Origin: Gonocerus acuteangulatus
Taxonomy: Eukaryota > Arthropoda > Insecta > Hemiptera > Coreidae
Reading direction: 5' to 3'
DNA length: 64,000 nucleotides
NCBI GenBank assembly: GCA_946811695.1
Contig: OX328123.1
Location: 39,766,136 to 39,830,135, forward strand
Shown here: in pieces, positions 1-9,616 of the stretch
Position numbering within the stretch: position 1 is the first letter of the stretch
How the letters are laid out: each line of letters starts with the position of its first letter
The notes under the pieces: model-generated
What the model saw: the letters and a program-made list of their open reading frames with translations, nothing else
The model's database searches: none
Told to the model about the DNA's origin: nothing
Position numbers and translations under genes: made by a program

Positions 1-33
1 AAAAAATTCCCTGCTGCACCATGAATAATTAAG
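1..33 (+). repeat. SINE-B tail fragment at window edge
   Basis: The first bases read aattccctgctgcaccatga. This matches the body of the tRNA-headed SINE seen complete near 52.6 kb (gttgagaaaattcccagcc, then cacaccat). Only the 3' body is in the window, so orientation and length are uncertain. Confidence 0.4.
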
Positions 34-320
34 AAGGAAAAAAAAAATCAATTTTCAAATCCCAGCTTAGCGAATTACAATTTTTGAAAATACAGATTTG
101 GCTGACCTTCCTGTGTTCTATAGTTATTAAATAAATTTAAAATCTTAAAGGAGGCCAACTTTGAGCATTATAAAACAAGAACATTGCTTGGCTTCATTTA
201 TTGTACGTAGTTCAATCAGTATCTTTTCATGGTAAATCAATTTAACGCATACTGACAAATATAATAAATGTAAATCTGATTTAAACAAACCAAAGATTGA
301 AAAAGTGTAGGAATAATAAT
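34..320. other. AT-rich sequence, nothing recognised
   Basis: No coding frame, RNA gene or repeat recognisable elsewhere in the window was seen. The open frames here are short and of low complexity. Confidence 0.5.
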
Positions 321-410
321 TTTTTTTTTTTTTTTTTTTTTTGCGGCGCTTCAACATCTAAGCCATTAGCGCCGACATCCAGGGTGCAGCGAGGAATTTT
401 CTCAACTTGG
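321..410 (-). repeat. SINE tail with poly-A (minus strand)
   Basis: A 22-nt T run at 321-342 is followed by gcggcgcttcaac and agccattagcgcc. On the minus strand this reads as a SINE body (aaaattcctcgctgcaccc), then ggcgctaatggct, then poly-A. The same ggcgctaatggcc tail ends the 5S-headed and tRNA-headed SINEs elsewhere in the window. The copy is 5'-truncated and lacks its RNA-gene head. Confidence 0.6.
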
Positions 411-1413
411 GATTATAAATATGTTGTAACATATTGTAAATTAGTATTGGTCACATTAATTTTATTTTGTTTAATATAATACGCATTGAAATGCGAGAAC
501 TGACATAAAGCTAAGCAAGAAAATTACAAAGCACAAGTATTTTACAGCTATTCCGACGCCCTTCTGTAGGAGTTGCTATTCCAAGCGATTACCGTGCTAT
601 GCGCAGAAGGCCAATTAATACTGTATGACGCAGCCAGTAGAGACTGGCTTCTCCCAAAATTCGCATCAACACATCACTCAAAATTAAAAAGTTACCTCTT
701 CATTAAGTAGACTCAACTGTCCTATTGCTTAAGGGTTTTTTCTTCACTAAGAGTTGCTCGACATCGGAGCCAGTAACATGTCTCTGAAATGTCATCCTTA
801 AATTTAACTAAACTTTTTATACATGGAGCTAAGGAATTGGAATATTTCAAAACAAAAAAATATAATGTAATGGAGAAAGTGGCTCAAAGTATCTGCGTCA
901 TTGTCTTTTTATGATTTTATAATCTATACACAAAATGTGGAACACTGCTGCGATTATTTTTTTTTATGTAGGCCCTTTCTTGCTCAGATATACACTACAT
1001 AACTTGTGTTAAATTTATTAAAGTACAATAGAACCACTTATATATTTTCAATTCTTCATTTGGGTCATTCTGTGTTTTTCTATGAACGGATGGTGCTATA
1101 TAAATGATTGTATACTGCACTTTTGAATATACGTTTAGTTTTTGTTTTTGTATAAATACGTTACCAACTATATCACCTTCTTCTTTAAATCTTTTGTTAT
1201 ATCCGAGTAGTATTGTTTGAGATGGTGGGTGTTCAAGTTTTAAAGCAACTATCCTGTTTTTGTATTCAATAAAACGCCTTGAATTTATTTATTCGTATTG
1301 GGAGGATTTCTAAAAACTTTTTAATAGTACAATTGTAATGTCAATGTTGTATGCCAACTTTCTCAACGAAGGAACAAAAATTGTGTCCGCTATCGAGTTA
1401 AACGGAATATATA
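411..1413. other. AT-rich intergenic DNA
   Basis: About 1 kb without a recognisable gene or repeat boundary. It contains short homopolymers only. Confidence 0.5.
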
Positions 1414-1644
1414 TTAACGAAGGGGAGGCCCGATGGCCGTGAGTGTTAAGGCGTGAGCACTTAACACTCCGAGCCGAGGGTCGTGGGCTCGATTCCCACT
1501 ATGTGGTAGTGGTTTTTCTCTAAAAAAAAAGAAACGGCATCAGCCCTATTCTGGCTAAAAAAGGGTGGTAACCTATAGATAACCCGTCCTAAAATTCATA
1601 GTTAATAATAATGGACGTTAAAATTTAAATAAATGTTAACGAAG
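1414..1644 (+). repeat. SINE-A, tRNA-headed, with 9-bp target duplication
   Basis: The head carries an A-box-like stretch (tggccgtgagtgttaaggcg) and a B-box-like stretch (gggctcgattcccact). These are the internal polymerase III promoter elements of a tRNA-derived SINE. The body continues with cagccctattctggct, then gggtggtaacctatagat, then aacccgtcc. The element is bounded by an exact direct repeat TTAACGAAG at 1414-1422 and 1636-1644, which I read as the target-site duplication. The element proper is therefore about 1423-1635. Two further good copies lie in the arms of the large palindrome. The tRNA species of origin could not be assigned. Confidence 0.8.
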
Positions 1645-2300
1645 ATTATTTTCGGTAGCTTCAATGGAGATTTTAAATTTGTTTCGAAACGTCTGTTAGA
1701 GCAACTGAATAGCTGCATTGAGTTGCAATGTTTTCATAATACACAAACAATTGTAAAAGAATGGTAATTATTATTCCGAATGATAATATGAAGGTTCTGG
1801 TTGTTCCACTTAAACCAGGGCCCTTAATTTAAAATAGCACTAGGAAATTCTGTTGTTTTAACTCTGGCTTATTTATGCTATCTATAAAAATGTTATCGAT
1901 CTTAACTAACAAAGACGAAAATACGAAACGTGGAGTAATTGGGATTCTTCTAGTGGGGCTAAGAACTTAACAGATTTTTGGAAGAATTTATTGATAGATA
2001 TGTTCGTGCGATTAGCAAAAATGTGGACGTATTCCGTTGTTTCAACAGGAACTTGGAATTTTTTTGTTGTAAAACATTGGGAGCTTATTATTTGTATATA
2101 TGTCAGAAAATCGAATATGGAATGCCAAGTTGAAAAAAGTGAGCATTTTCAGCATATTTTACTTTTCGAGTTGAACGGAGGATTCAGCAAAAGAACAGTC
2201 TGTGAAGTGGAGGTGAAAGAAGAAATCGCTGATAGAACAGCACAAACATGCTTTTCCAGCTACCTCAACTTTGGTAGAAGGTAATAGAGAGTGGTGTTGA

Positions 2301-2303
<3 letters not shown>
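1645..2303. other. AT-rich intergenic DNA
   Basis: A 97-codon open frame at 1991-2284 has no recognisable motif and no homologous copy in the window. I do not call it a gene. Confidence 0.45.

Positions 2304-2366
<63 letters not shown>
2304..2366. repeat. (TA)n microsatellite
   Basis: About 62 bp of uninterrupted TA, abutting the 5' side of the Helitron-like fragment. Confidence 0.95.
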
Positions 2367-2369
<3 letters not shown>

Positions 2370-2659
2370 AAAGTCACATATCCGTCTTTTTGTCTGTTTG
2401 TTCCTTATACAAATCCACACCGTTTGACCGATTTTGATCAAACTTGGAACACATGTAGGTATTGAGCTGGAGAGTGCCATAGGCTAAGTTTAAATTGTCT
2501 AGGACTCAGAGTTAGGAGGTCACGGGCTCGAAGCGGTGAACCCGAACTGTTACAGATTTGCGTTATTAGATTTTAATATTACTTATTTTGTTTCTAATTT
2601 ATTTTTGCTTTTCTAGATGAAGAAAGTAGGCATAGCAAGGCACGCCGGGTAACAGCTAG
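2367..2659 (+). mobile_element. Non-autonomous Helitron-like fragment
   Basis: The left part reads gtcacatatccgtctttttg, then tctgtttgttcc, then gaccgattttgatcaaac. This wording is common at the 5' side of insect Helitrons. The right end reads cacgccgggt then aacagctag, with a T following. That fits the Helitron rule of a short GC-rich hairpin, a CTRR terminus and insertion before a T. The canonical 5' TC terminus is not visible and appears to have been replaced by the expanded (TA)n tract. There is no Rep/helicase coding sequence, so this would be a passive copy. Confidence 0.6.
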
Positions 2660-3271
2660 TTACTGATAAATTGAGAGTAACAGTTCGTTGCAGTGACAGT
2701 AAAGTATGTAACTGAATGAGTTTGATTGTACTTGGTGGTGACCGTAAAATAAAAATAAAATATAGGAACTGCGCGAACTTATGCAACAACTCAATATTTG
2801 AACGCTTCAACTTGCTCTTGGACAACCTTTTAAACAATAAATGCTGGGGATGGAGAGACCAAATCAGAAAACAATAGAATCTTTTTGTAAACGCGTTCCC
2901 GTTTTGGCATACACCAATTGCTTGAAGAAGGTTCCCAAAACAAGCCGTCCGAAGCCGGGCTCGAAGAAATCCTTTGCAGTTTGGAAGGTGTATTATGTAT
3001 ATATATATGTAAAAATGAAACATGAATATATTCGTAAAAGCAGGAGAGAGTGTGACGAAAACGGGCGCCTAATTTCTGCTGACCTCGAAGCGCGGGAAAG
3101 AGCAAGCGGGAACCTGGACCTAGGTTAACAAACCACCGGACAGAATCCTCTCTACTCTAATAGTATTCGGAAGGTCGATGTGTTTTCAGAGGAGTCAAAG
3201 CTACAGCTCCTTGTTCAAATTTATACTCTATTGTTTTCCGAAAATTGTATAGAATTTACACATAGCATATA
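2660..3271. other. Intergenic DNA with unassigned open frames
   Basis: Overlapping frames of 90-136 codons on both strands at 2613-3128 have no family motif. The frame at 2841-3128 is Lys/Arg/Glu-rich but does not resemble any family I know. Nothing here can be supported as a gene. Confidence 0.4.
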
Positions 3272-4030
3272 TACCTTTTGGGTATTTTTGCCAAGACCAC
3301 ATCCAGTTACTTTGTAGTTTCTGTCGTGATTTTAAACAGTGATTTTGGTACTTACGGATTAGCTTAAGGTTCTTTGCAGGTTATCTATTTTGTTCTTTAC
3401 AGGGTATCTAAGGTTAGAAACCACATTATAAAATATATTAATCAAAAGTTAATATAGTAATCAAAAGTATTTAAAATCACTGCAATCACTACTAAAAGTA
3501 ACTTCTTTTGACTACTGTACTTATATAATATGGTTTATAACTAACCCTTAGATAACTGGTATTTGTAAGTAATACTTTTAGGCTTGTAAAACATAAATGA
3601 AAATAAGGAGAATATATTTATAAGCAATATTTATTAATAAAAAGGTTAATATTATAAAAATCAATGGTAATTGTGAAGTTAATGGGCCTCCTCGCCGATT
3701 TTTTTCCGGTGGTTCTATAACATATTTATATTTTATATTTATTTCGTATTATGGGCATACGTGCTATGAGTTTCCGCTCGCTCAAGAAGATATCAATACT
3801 CTAGTCAATTCAACTCGCTAAAATTAATAGAATTCTATTAATTTTTGCGAGTTGGATTGACTTGAGTGTTGAAGGTTACTTTACTACCAGCAACAACCAA
3901 TAGAATTGCCCGTAGAATAGCCAATAGAAAACCTAATTAGTTATGCGCGTGCGCTGAATCACTGTTACAATCACTACAGATACTTCAGTAGTACATTGGA
4001 TGTGGTCTTCGCAAAGGACCCACACCTTTT
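3272..4030. mobile_element. 743-bp terminal-inverted-repeat element (MITE-like)
   Basis: The left end (GGGTATTTTTGCC, then AAGACCACATCC) is the imperfect reverse complement of the right end (GGATGTGGTCTTCGC, then AAAGGACCC). The similarity continues inward through the aacagtgatt / aatcactgtt segments. The ends are flanked by ACCTTTT at 3273-3279 and 4024-4030 (8 bp if one mismatch is allowed), so the element is about 3280-4022. It has no transposase frame. Two further hairpins are nested inside: one around 3380-3560, and a strong one at 3790-3873 centred on GAATTC. The 7-8 bp duplication would fit a hAT-type transposase, but the terminal bases do not confirm the superfamily. Confidence 0.7.
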
Positions 4031-4694
4031 CTCTGAGCACTGCATGAAATTAACCCGTTTCATGGTAGTTTTTTAGTTTCATACAGTAATACACCCAATC
4101 CATCCTTAAAATAATTGTAACTTCTTCACTTTATCTCCTAAAGACTCATTAAATACGAAAGATAACTCTCTAGGTAGGATGAATTCTGTTTAGACCAAAG
4201 GTTTTAGACAGAATTCTGAAATTACGACCATAGCATGACAGGACACAGGAAGGTAAAATCCATATAAATATACAGGTAATATAAAAATATATATATAAAA
4301 AAAAGGCTTCGTCTCTACACAAATTAATAAACCCGTTTCATGACATATTCCCATTTTATACATCAAAGACGCTAACCTTAAAAAAAAAAATTCTCAATCT
4401 ATCTGAATTTCCAGATGGAAGAAATTTTGTCCGTTTTAGGTTAAGGCTTGGTTTAATAGGAATGTATGACTTAATACTTGGTATTTTAATAAAAAAATAG
4501 AATATTGAGAAGAATTAAAGTTATGAATGCTTGAGTAACTTGAAACGACAAACGATGAATAAGTAAAAAAAAGTAATATTAGGTAAGGCAAAAAGAAAAA
4601 CAAATAAAATTGCAAGTAATTTAACAAAATATAACGCATTATCGCCTTATATATGTATGTATGCATGTATATGTGTGTGTGTATATATATACAT
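4031..4694. other. AT-rich intergenic DNA
   Basis: No gene or recognised element was seen. Confidence 0.45.
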
Positions 4695-4730
<36 letters not shown>

Positions 4731-4841
4731 TTTCTGAAACGTACAAATATTTTTTTAAGATAGAGCAGCCGGATCTATCATAGACCATTCAAACTTCTAA
4801 CAAAAACGGTGTGAGTTTGTATATATATATATATATATATA
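4695..4841. repeat. (TA)n tracts flanking a dispersed 50-bp repeat
   Basis: (TA)n runs at 4695-4721 and 4821-4841 enclose a segment ending gagcagccggatctat. The segment recurs in reverse complement at 25133-25190 (atatagatccggctgctc). The second tract forms the outer edge of the left arm of the large palindrome. Confidence 0.7.
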
Positions 4842-5124
4842 GAATGCTGTGAATGTATTCTACCCTCAGAAAATCTGCAAGCTGGAGTCTATAACAAGTA
4901 TTAAGAATGTCCGATTTCTGTATTTTTTTAAAAACTACGCGGTTTCGATGGAATTTAAACAAGCCTCTGGTTGTGAATTTGTACCGGTGAATTACACAGT
5001 AGTGTACGTAATATATATATATATATTAATTCTTGTGAAAGATGACCCGATTTCTATTTCTGGCAGGGGGTCGATAAAGTAGTACACACTTGGTTCACAT
5101 TAACTACTTTATTTAGCTTGTTTC

Positions 5125-5164
5125 GCCCGACATGTTTCGTGCCTTTTCGCACCTCTTCAGGGGC
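5125..5164 (-). ncRNA. Hammerhead ribozyme-like motif (left arm)
   Basis: This is the reverse-complement twin of 9064-9103. All core positions are conserved on the minus strand: CUGAAGA, GAA, the short stem III and the GUC cleavage triplet. See the right-arm entry for the structure. Confidence 0.65.
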
Positions 5165-5599
5165 TTTCCTATGCAACAATATGTTTTGGAAATCCTAAAC
5201 TTAAAATTGTTTACACTAATATACATCTATCCTTTCCCTAAATAAATTTACATTTCAACATATAATATTTAATCTTAAATCCTACCTTATCAGGAAGTCC
5301 TCTCGTCATGTTGTCTAGCTTGAGTCAGGCGTAGTACTGAAAAGTCATCTGTGGTAATGAATATGGTTGTTTGTATCGATTCTTTAGCTATTTTAATGGT
5401 ATCGATTAATGGTAAATTTTTGTGAGGTTTAATTTATAATACTATGGAAAATTTGGTCAACATTCTTTCTGTTTTTTAGCACTTTTCTCGGAAGGAAAGT
5501 AGCTATCGAATTTGCACTCATGACGGAATTTTTGAAAAATTTCTTCAAATCTTTATCGATTCTACCTAGTAGACACCGAAAATGAACCCCGTTAAAATT

Positions 5600-5619
5600 T
5601 ATATATATATATATATTTA

Positions 5620-5704
<85 letters not shown>

Positions 5705-5710
5705 ATTATT
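5600..5710. repeat. (TA)n/(TTA)n block, left arm
   Basis: TA runs interrupted by tttatgca and aaatatatgt are followed by (ATT)6. Tract length differs slightly from the mirror block at 8520-8630. Together with the poly-T tract this accounts for the whole length difference between the arms. Confidence 0.9.
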
Positions 5711-5719
5711 ATTATTAAA

Positions 5720-5901
5720 TGTTAACGTCCATTTATTATTAACTACGAATTTTAGGACGGGTTATCCATAGGTTACCAACCTTAACTAGGCAGGATAGGG
5801 CTGATGCCTTTCCTTTTTTCTCAAGAAAATCCACCTCCCCTAGTGGGAATCGAACCTCCCCATGTGCTCACGCCTTAACGCTCACGGCCACCGGGCGTTA
5901 G
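5720..5901 (-). repeat. SINE-A copy in left palindrome arm
   Basis: On the minus strand this reads ggtggccgtgagcgttaagg, then ggttcgattcccact, then ggttggtaacctatggat, then aacccgtcc. It is the same family as 1414-1644, with a good B box. Its mirror is at 8329-8510. Confidence 0.8.
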
Positions 5902-5931
5902 CGTGGATATATATAGATAGATAGATAGATA

Positions 5932-6660
5932 GATATGTGTCTGTTAACACGATAGCGGCCAGAGTTTTGGTTTTTTGTTCACGAAACGTGGTATATAGAG
6001 TTCAATTAGCAAACGATTGAACAAGTTCGTTAAAAACCAAAATTGGTCCACCGAGAGGGGGGTGGTTTACCCCGGACCCAAAACACTAATTTGACCATGC
6101 CAGCCGTAGATTTTGTTATATTTCAACGAAACTCGGTATTCATTATGTTGATCTAAAGAGAGAAATATGTTGTAAAAATAAACTAAATCGGTTCATTAGG
6201 AGGGGGAGTGTACTCCGGACCCACATTACCAATTTGCCACTACCAGCCGTAATTTTTGTTACATTTCAACGAAACTCGGTATTCGTGGTGGTAATCCACA
6301 GAGAAAAATGGGTTATAAAAATAAACTAAATCGGGTTATTTGGAAGGGGGTTTTACTCGGGGCCTAAATTACTAATATACTCATGCCGGTCGTAATTTCT
6401 GCTGTTTTTTTTTTTTTTTTTTTTTTTACGGCTCATCTACAACTTGGCTATTAGCGCCGGGCTATCTATAGGTTGCCACCCTTTTATATTACCAACAGCA
6501 CGTGGTCGGTCAACCATTCAGGTGCTGACCACGCCCGACGTTGCTTAACTTCGGTGAAATTTCTGCTGTATTGTAACAAAAGGCGGTAGACGTCGTGGGT
6601 ATCTCATAAGAAAGAAGTGTTGTAAAAATGAAGTAAATCTGTCTATTGGAAAGGAGGGTT
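5932..6660 (+). repeat. 142-bp tandem repeat, about four units
   Basis: Successive units start near 5932, 6074, 6217 and 6359, a spacing of 142-143 bp. Each carries a conserved core: ggaccc, an aattt stretch, ccagccgta, then caacgaaactcggtattc, then aaataaactaaatcgg, then a G-rich run. The last unit is split by the 5S-headed SINE. A short (ATAG)n run precedes the array. Degenerate relatives are at 32405-32850 and 36525-36740, so this is part of a dispersed element and not a local satellite. Confidence 0.8.
6408..6557 (-). repeat. 5S-rRNA-derived SINE (left arm)
   Basis: Mirror of 7674-7824. The element is inserted in the fourth 142-bp unit and flanked by the 12-bp duplication AATTTCTGCTGT at 6396-6407 and 6558-6569. 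Its poly-A tail is the T run beginning at 6405. Confidence 0.85.
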
Positions 6661-7080
6661 TACTTTAAACTCCGTTTCATTAAAATTAGCCCACCAGAGT
6701 TAGGTTCCCAAAGCCGCCGCGAGGAGCGCTATCTTCTACTAGGGGGACTATATCCTGTTCCTGTGTCAGATCAAAAGACGGAAAATGAAGTTTTTGTGTA
6801 TTTATTAAGTAGTGTAGTAGGTGCCATGTGTAAACGTAAATCTGGAAGCAAATTATTTACAAAATTAATAATTGAACAGTTCTCATAAGAAATGTAAATG
6901 AGCAGAACTATTCACGTTTTTATTTTATTTATATAGGTTATTTACAGCAAATTATTCAGTAATGTAGTCTACACTACAAAAATTCTGAAGGAGTGCTTAG
7001 TTATGCAGCTCTTGTGTGACGGACTTTTTATTTATGGCAGTGTTGGAATTTTTAATTATATAAATATTTTCTTTGATTAT
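6661..7080. repeat. Inner part of left arm, CAGGARCTGC-end repeat
   Basis: An 80-codon open frame at 6646-6888 is mirrored exactly at 7343-7585. It reads partly through the tandem repeat and shows no family motif, so I do not call it a gene. The end segment (7001-7030, minus strand: aaaaagtccgtcacacaaga, then gctgcataa) is shared with copies at 31446, 34781, 35991 and 53288. A clearer copy of the whole segment is at 35985-36330. Confidence 0.6.
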
Positions 7081-7089
7081 ATATGTATG

Positions 7090-7093
<4 letters not shown>

Positions 7094-7137
<44 letters not shown>
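7094..7137. repeat. (TA)n at the palindrome centre
   Basis: About 22 TA units flanked by inverted tgta/taca steps. The symmetry axis of the 4.5-kb palindrome falls at 7115/7116 within this tract. Confidence 0.95.
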
Positions 7138-7141
<4 letters not shown>

Positions 7142-7200
7142 CATACATATATAATCAAAGAAAATATTTATATAATTAAAAATTCCAACACTGCCATAAA

Positions 7201-7570
7201 TAAAAAGTCCGTCACACAAGAGCTGCATAACTAAGCACTCCTTCAGAATTTTTGTAGTGTAGACTACATTACTGAATAATTTGCTGTAAATAACCTATAT
7301 AAATAAAATAAAAACGTGAATAGTTCTGCTCATTTACATTTCTTATGAGAACTGTTCAATTATTAATTTTGTAAATAATTTGCTTCCAGATTTACGTTTA
7401 CACATGGCACCTACTACACTACTTAATAAATACACAAAAACTTCATTTTCCGTCTTTTGATCTGACACAGGAACAGGATATAGTCCCCCTAGTAGAAGAT
7501 AGCGCTCCTCGCGGCGGCTTTGGGAACCTAACTCTGGTGGGCTAATTTTAATGAAACGGAGTTTAAAGTA
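7201..7570. repeat. Inner part of right arm, CAGGARCTGC-end repeat
   Basis: Mirror of the left-arm segment, starting taaaaagtccgtcacacaag then agctgcataa. It is homologous to 35985-36330, including the later phrase cttaataaatacac. Confidence 0.6.
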
Positions 7571-8298
7571 AACCCTCCTTTCCAATAGACAGATTTACTT
7601 CATTTTTACAACACTTCTTTCTTATGAGATACCCACGACGTCTACCGCCTTTTGTTACAATACAGCAGAAATTTCACCGAAGTTAAGCAACGTCGGGCGT
7701 GGTCAGCACCTGAATGGTTGACCGACCACGTGCTGTTGGTAATATAAAAGGGTGGCAACCTATAGATAGCCCGGCGCTAATAGCCAAGTTGTAGATGAGC
7801 CGTAAAAAAAAAAAAAAAAAAAAAACAGCAGAAATTACGACCGGCATGAGTATATTAGTAATTTAGGCCCCGAGTAAAACCCCCTTCCAAATAACCCGAT
7901 TTAGTTTATTTTTATAACCCATTTTTCTCTGTGGATTACCACCACGAATACCGAGTTTCGTTGAAATGTAACAAAAATTACGGCTGGTAGTGGCAAATTG
8001 GTAATGTGGGTCCGGAGTACACTCCCCCTCCTAATGAACCGATTTAGTTTATTTTTACAACATATTTCTCTCTTTAGATCAACATAATGAATACCGAGTT
8101 TCGTTGAAATATAACAAAATCTACGGCTGGCATGGTCAAATTAGTGTTTTGGGTCCGGGGTAAACCACCCCCCTCTCGGTGGACCAATTTTGGTTTTTAA
8201 CGAACTTGTTCAATCGTTTGCTAATTGAACTCTATATACCACGTTTCGTGAACAAAAAACCAAAACTCTGGCCGCTATCGTGTTAACAGACACATATC
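7571..8298 (-). repeat. 142-bp tandem repeat (right arm mirror)
   Basis: Reverse-complement image of 5932-6660, including the SINE-split unit. Confidence 0.8.
7662..7836 (+). repeat. 5S-rRNA-derived SINE with 12-bp target duplication
   Basis: The head tcaccgaagttaagcaacgt, then cgggcgtgg, later tggttgaccgaccacgtgct, is the 3' two-thirds of a 5S rRNA gene. It includes the box A region (aagttaagcaacgtc) and a box C-like gttgaccg. The body reads gggtggcaacctatagatag, then cccggcgctaatagcc, then gatgagccgt, then 22 A residues. An exact direct repeat ACAGCAGAAATT at 7662-7673 and 7825-7836 marks the insertion. This architecture is known as the SINE3 type. The copy lacks the 5' part of 5S, so the head is truncated. 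Confidence 0.9.
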
Positions 8299-8328
8299 TA
8301 TCTATCTATCTATCTATATATATCCACG

Positions 8329-8510
8329 CTAACGCCCGGTGGCCGTGAGCGTTAAGGCGTGAGCACATGGGGAGGTTCGATTCCCACTAGGGGAGGTGGA
8401 TTTTCTTGAGAAAAAAGGAAAGGCATCAGCCCTATCCTGCCTAGTTAAGGTTGGTAACCTATGGATAACCCGTCCTAAAATTCGTAGTTAATAATAAATG
8501 GACGTTAACA
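8329..8510 (+). repeat. SINE-A copy in right palindrome arm
   Basis: Head ggtggccgtgagcgttaagg, B box ggttcgattcccact, body ggttggtaacctatggat, then aacccgtcc. It is the mirror of 5720-5901. Confidence 0.8.
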
Positions 8511-8525
8511 TTTAATAATAATAAT

Positions 8526-8608
<83 letters not shown>

Positions 8609-9063
8609 TAAATATATATATATATATAAATTTTAACGGGGTTCATTTTCGGTGTCTACTAGGTAGAATCGATAAAGATTTGAAGAAATTTTTCAAAAAT
8701 TCCGTCATGAGTGCAAATTCGATAGCTACTTTCCTTCCGAGAAAAGTGCTAAAAAACAGAAAGAATGTTGACCAAATTTTCCATAGTATTATAAATTAAA
8801 CCTCACAAAAATTTACCATTAATCGATACCATTAAAATAGCTAAAGAATCGATACAAACAACCATATTCATTACCACAGATGACTTTTCAGTACTACGCC
8901 TGACTCAAGCTAGACAACATGACGAGAGGACTTCCTGATAAGGTAGGATTTAAGATTAAATATTATATGTTGAAATGTAAATTTATTTAGGGAAAGGATA
9001 GATGTATATTAGTGTAAACAATTTTAAGTTTAGGATTTCCAAAACATATTGTTGCATAGGAAA

Positions 9064-9103
9064 GCCCCTGAAGAGGTGCGAAAAGGCACGAAACATGTCG
9101 GGC
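9064..9103 (+). ncRNA. Type I hammerhead ribozyme-like motif (right arm)
   Basis: The whole hammerhead core is present. Stem I is GCCC (9064-9067) with GGGC (9100-9103), four exact pairs. The first core strand is CUGAAGA (9068-9074), matching CUGANGA. Stem II is 9075-9079 with 9086-9089, four pairs with one bulged G and loop gaaaag. GAA is at 9090-9092. Stem III is AC/GU with a two-base loop (9093-9098), and C17 is 9099, giving a GUC cleavage triplet. A very short stem III is typical of the type I hammerheads described in Penelope-like retroelements, and the sequence after it (aacaagctaaataaagtag) resembles the tails of the other Penelope-like motifs here. It would self-cleave between 9099 and 9100. 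Activity is inferred from structure only. Confidence 0.7.
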
Positions 9104-9388
9104 GAAACAAGCTAAATAAAGTAGTTAATGTGAACCAAGTGTGTACTACTTTATCGACCCCCTGCCAGAAATAGAAATCGGGTCATCTTTCACAAGAATT
9201 AATATATATATATATATTACGTACACTACTGTGTAATTCACCGGTACAAATTCACAACCAGAGGCTTGTTTAAATTCCATCGAAACCGCGTAGTTTTTAA
9301 AAAAATACAGAAATCGGACATTCTTAATACTTGTTATAGACTCCAGCTTGCAGATTTTCTGAGGGTAGAATACATTCACAGCATTCTA

Positions 9389-9616
9389 CATACGATATAG
9401 AAAATAATTTCGGGGGGAGGGGGACGCTGGGAACATCTAGGAATTTGGGGTGTAGGAAATATTTTAATTATTTTAGTGTGAAATGGTGAGTTTTAAGATC
9501 CTAAGACTAGGGTAAATGTTGAATACATTTTTCGTTGTTATAGGCTTTTTATACATAAAATATTCTCACCAAACCAACATTTCGGGGGCTGCAGCACCCC
9601 TTTATACACGCCCATG
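9389..9616 (+). mobile_element. hAT-like MITE, copy 1
   Basis: Starts aaaataatttcgggggga and ends gggggctgcagcaccccttt, then atacacgcccatg, matching copies at 53.0, 57.5 and 61.4 kb. It starts exactly where the right palindrome arm stops matching the left. It has no coding capacity. Confidence 0.65.

Larger units (their letters stand above)
4840..9388. repeat. 4.5-kb near-perfect palindrome centred on (TA)n
   Basis: The left arm (4840 to about 7115) is repeated in reverse complement by the right arm (about 7116 to 9388). Paired positions sum to 14231 near the centre, 14230 outside a poly-T tract (23 versus 22 nt) and 14228 outside the AT-rich block at 5600-5710. The only length differences I found are therefore in simple repeats, and I saw no substitutions in the segments compared. 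The centre (7081-7150) is atatgtatgt, then (TA)n, then acatacatat, and is itself palindromic. Each arm carries a hammerhead-like motif, a tRNA-headed SINE, a 142-bp tandem repeat and a 5S-headed SINE. Such high identity means very recent origin, ongoing conversion, or an assembly artefact. Confidence 0.95.

Noticed and set aside
2159..2480. Minus-strand open frames rich in Tyr-Ile
   Set aside because: They are translations of the (TA)n tract. The same applies to frames at 19.6-19.8, 40.9-41.06, 45.3-45.5, 50.6-50.9, 60.0 and 61.0 kb.
6646..7585. Identical 80-codon frames on opposite strands near the large palindrome centre
   Set aside because: They are mirror images within the palindrome. 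The sequence is part tandem repeat and part dispersed element, with no protein motif.
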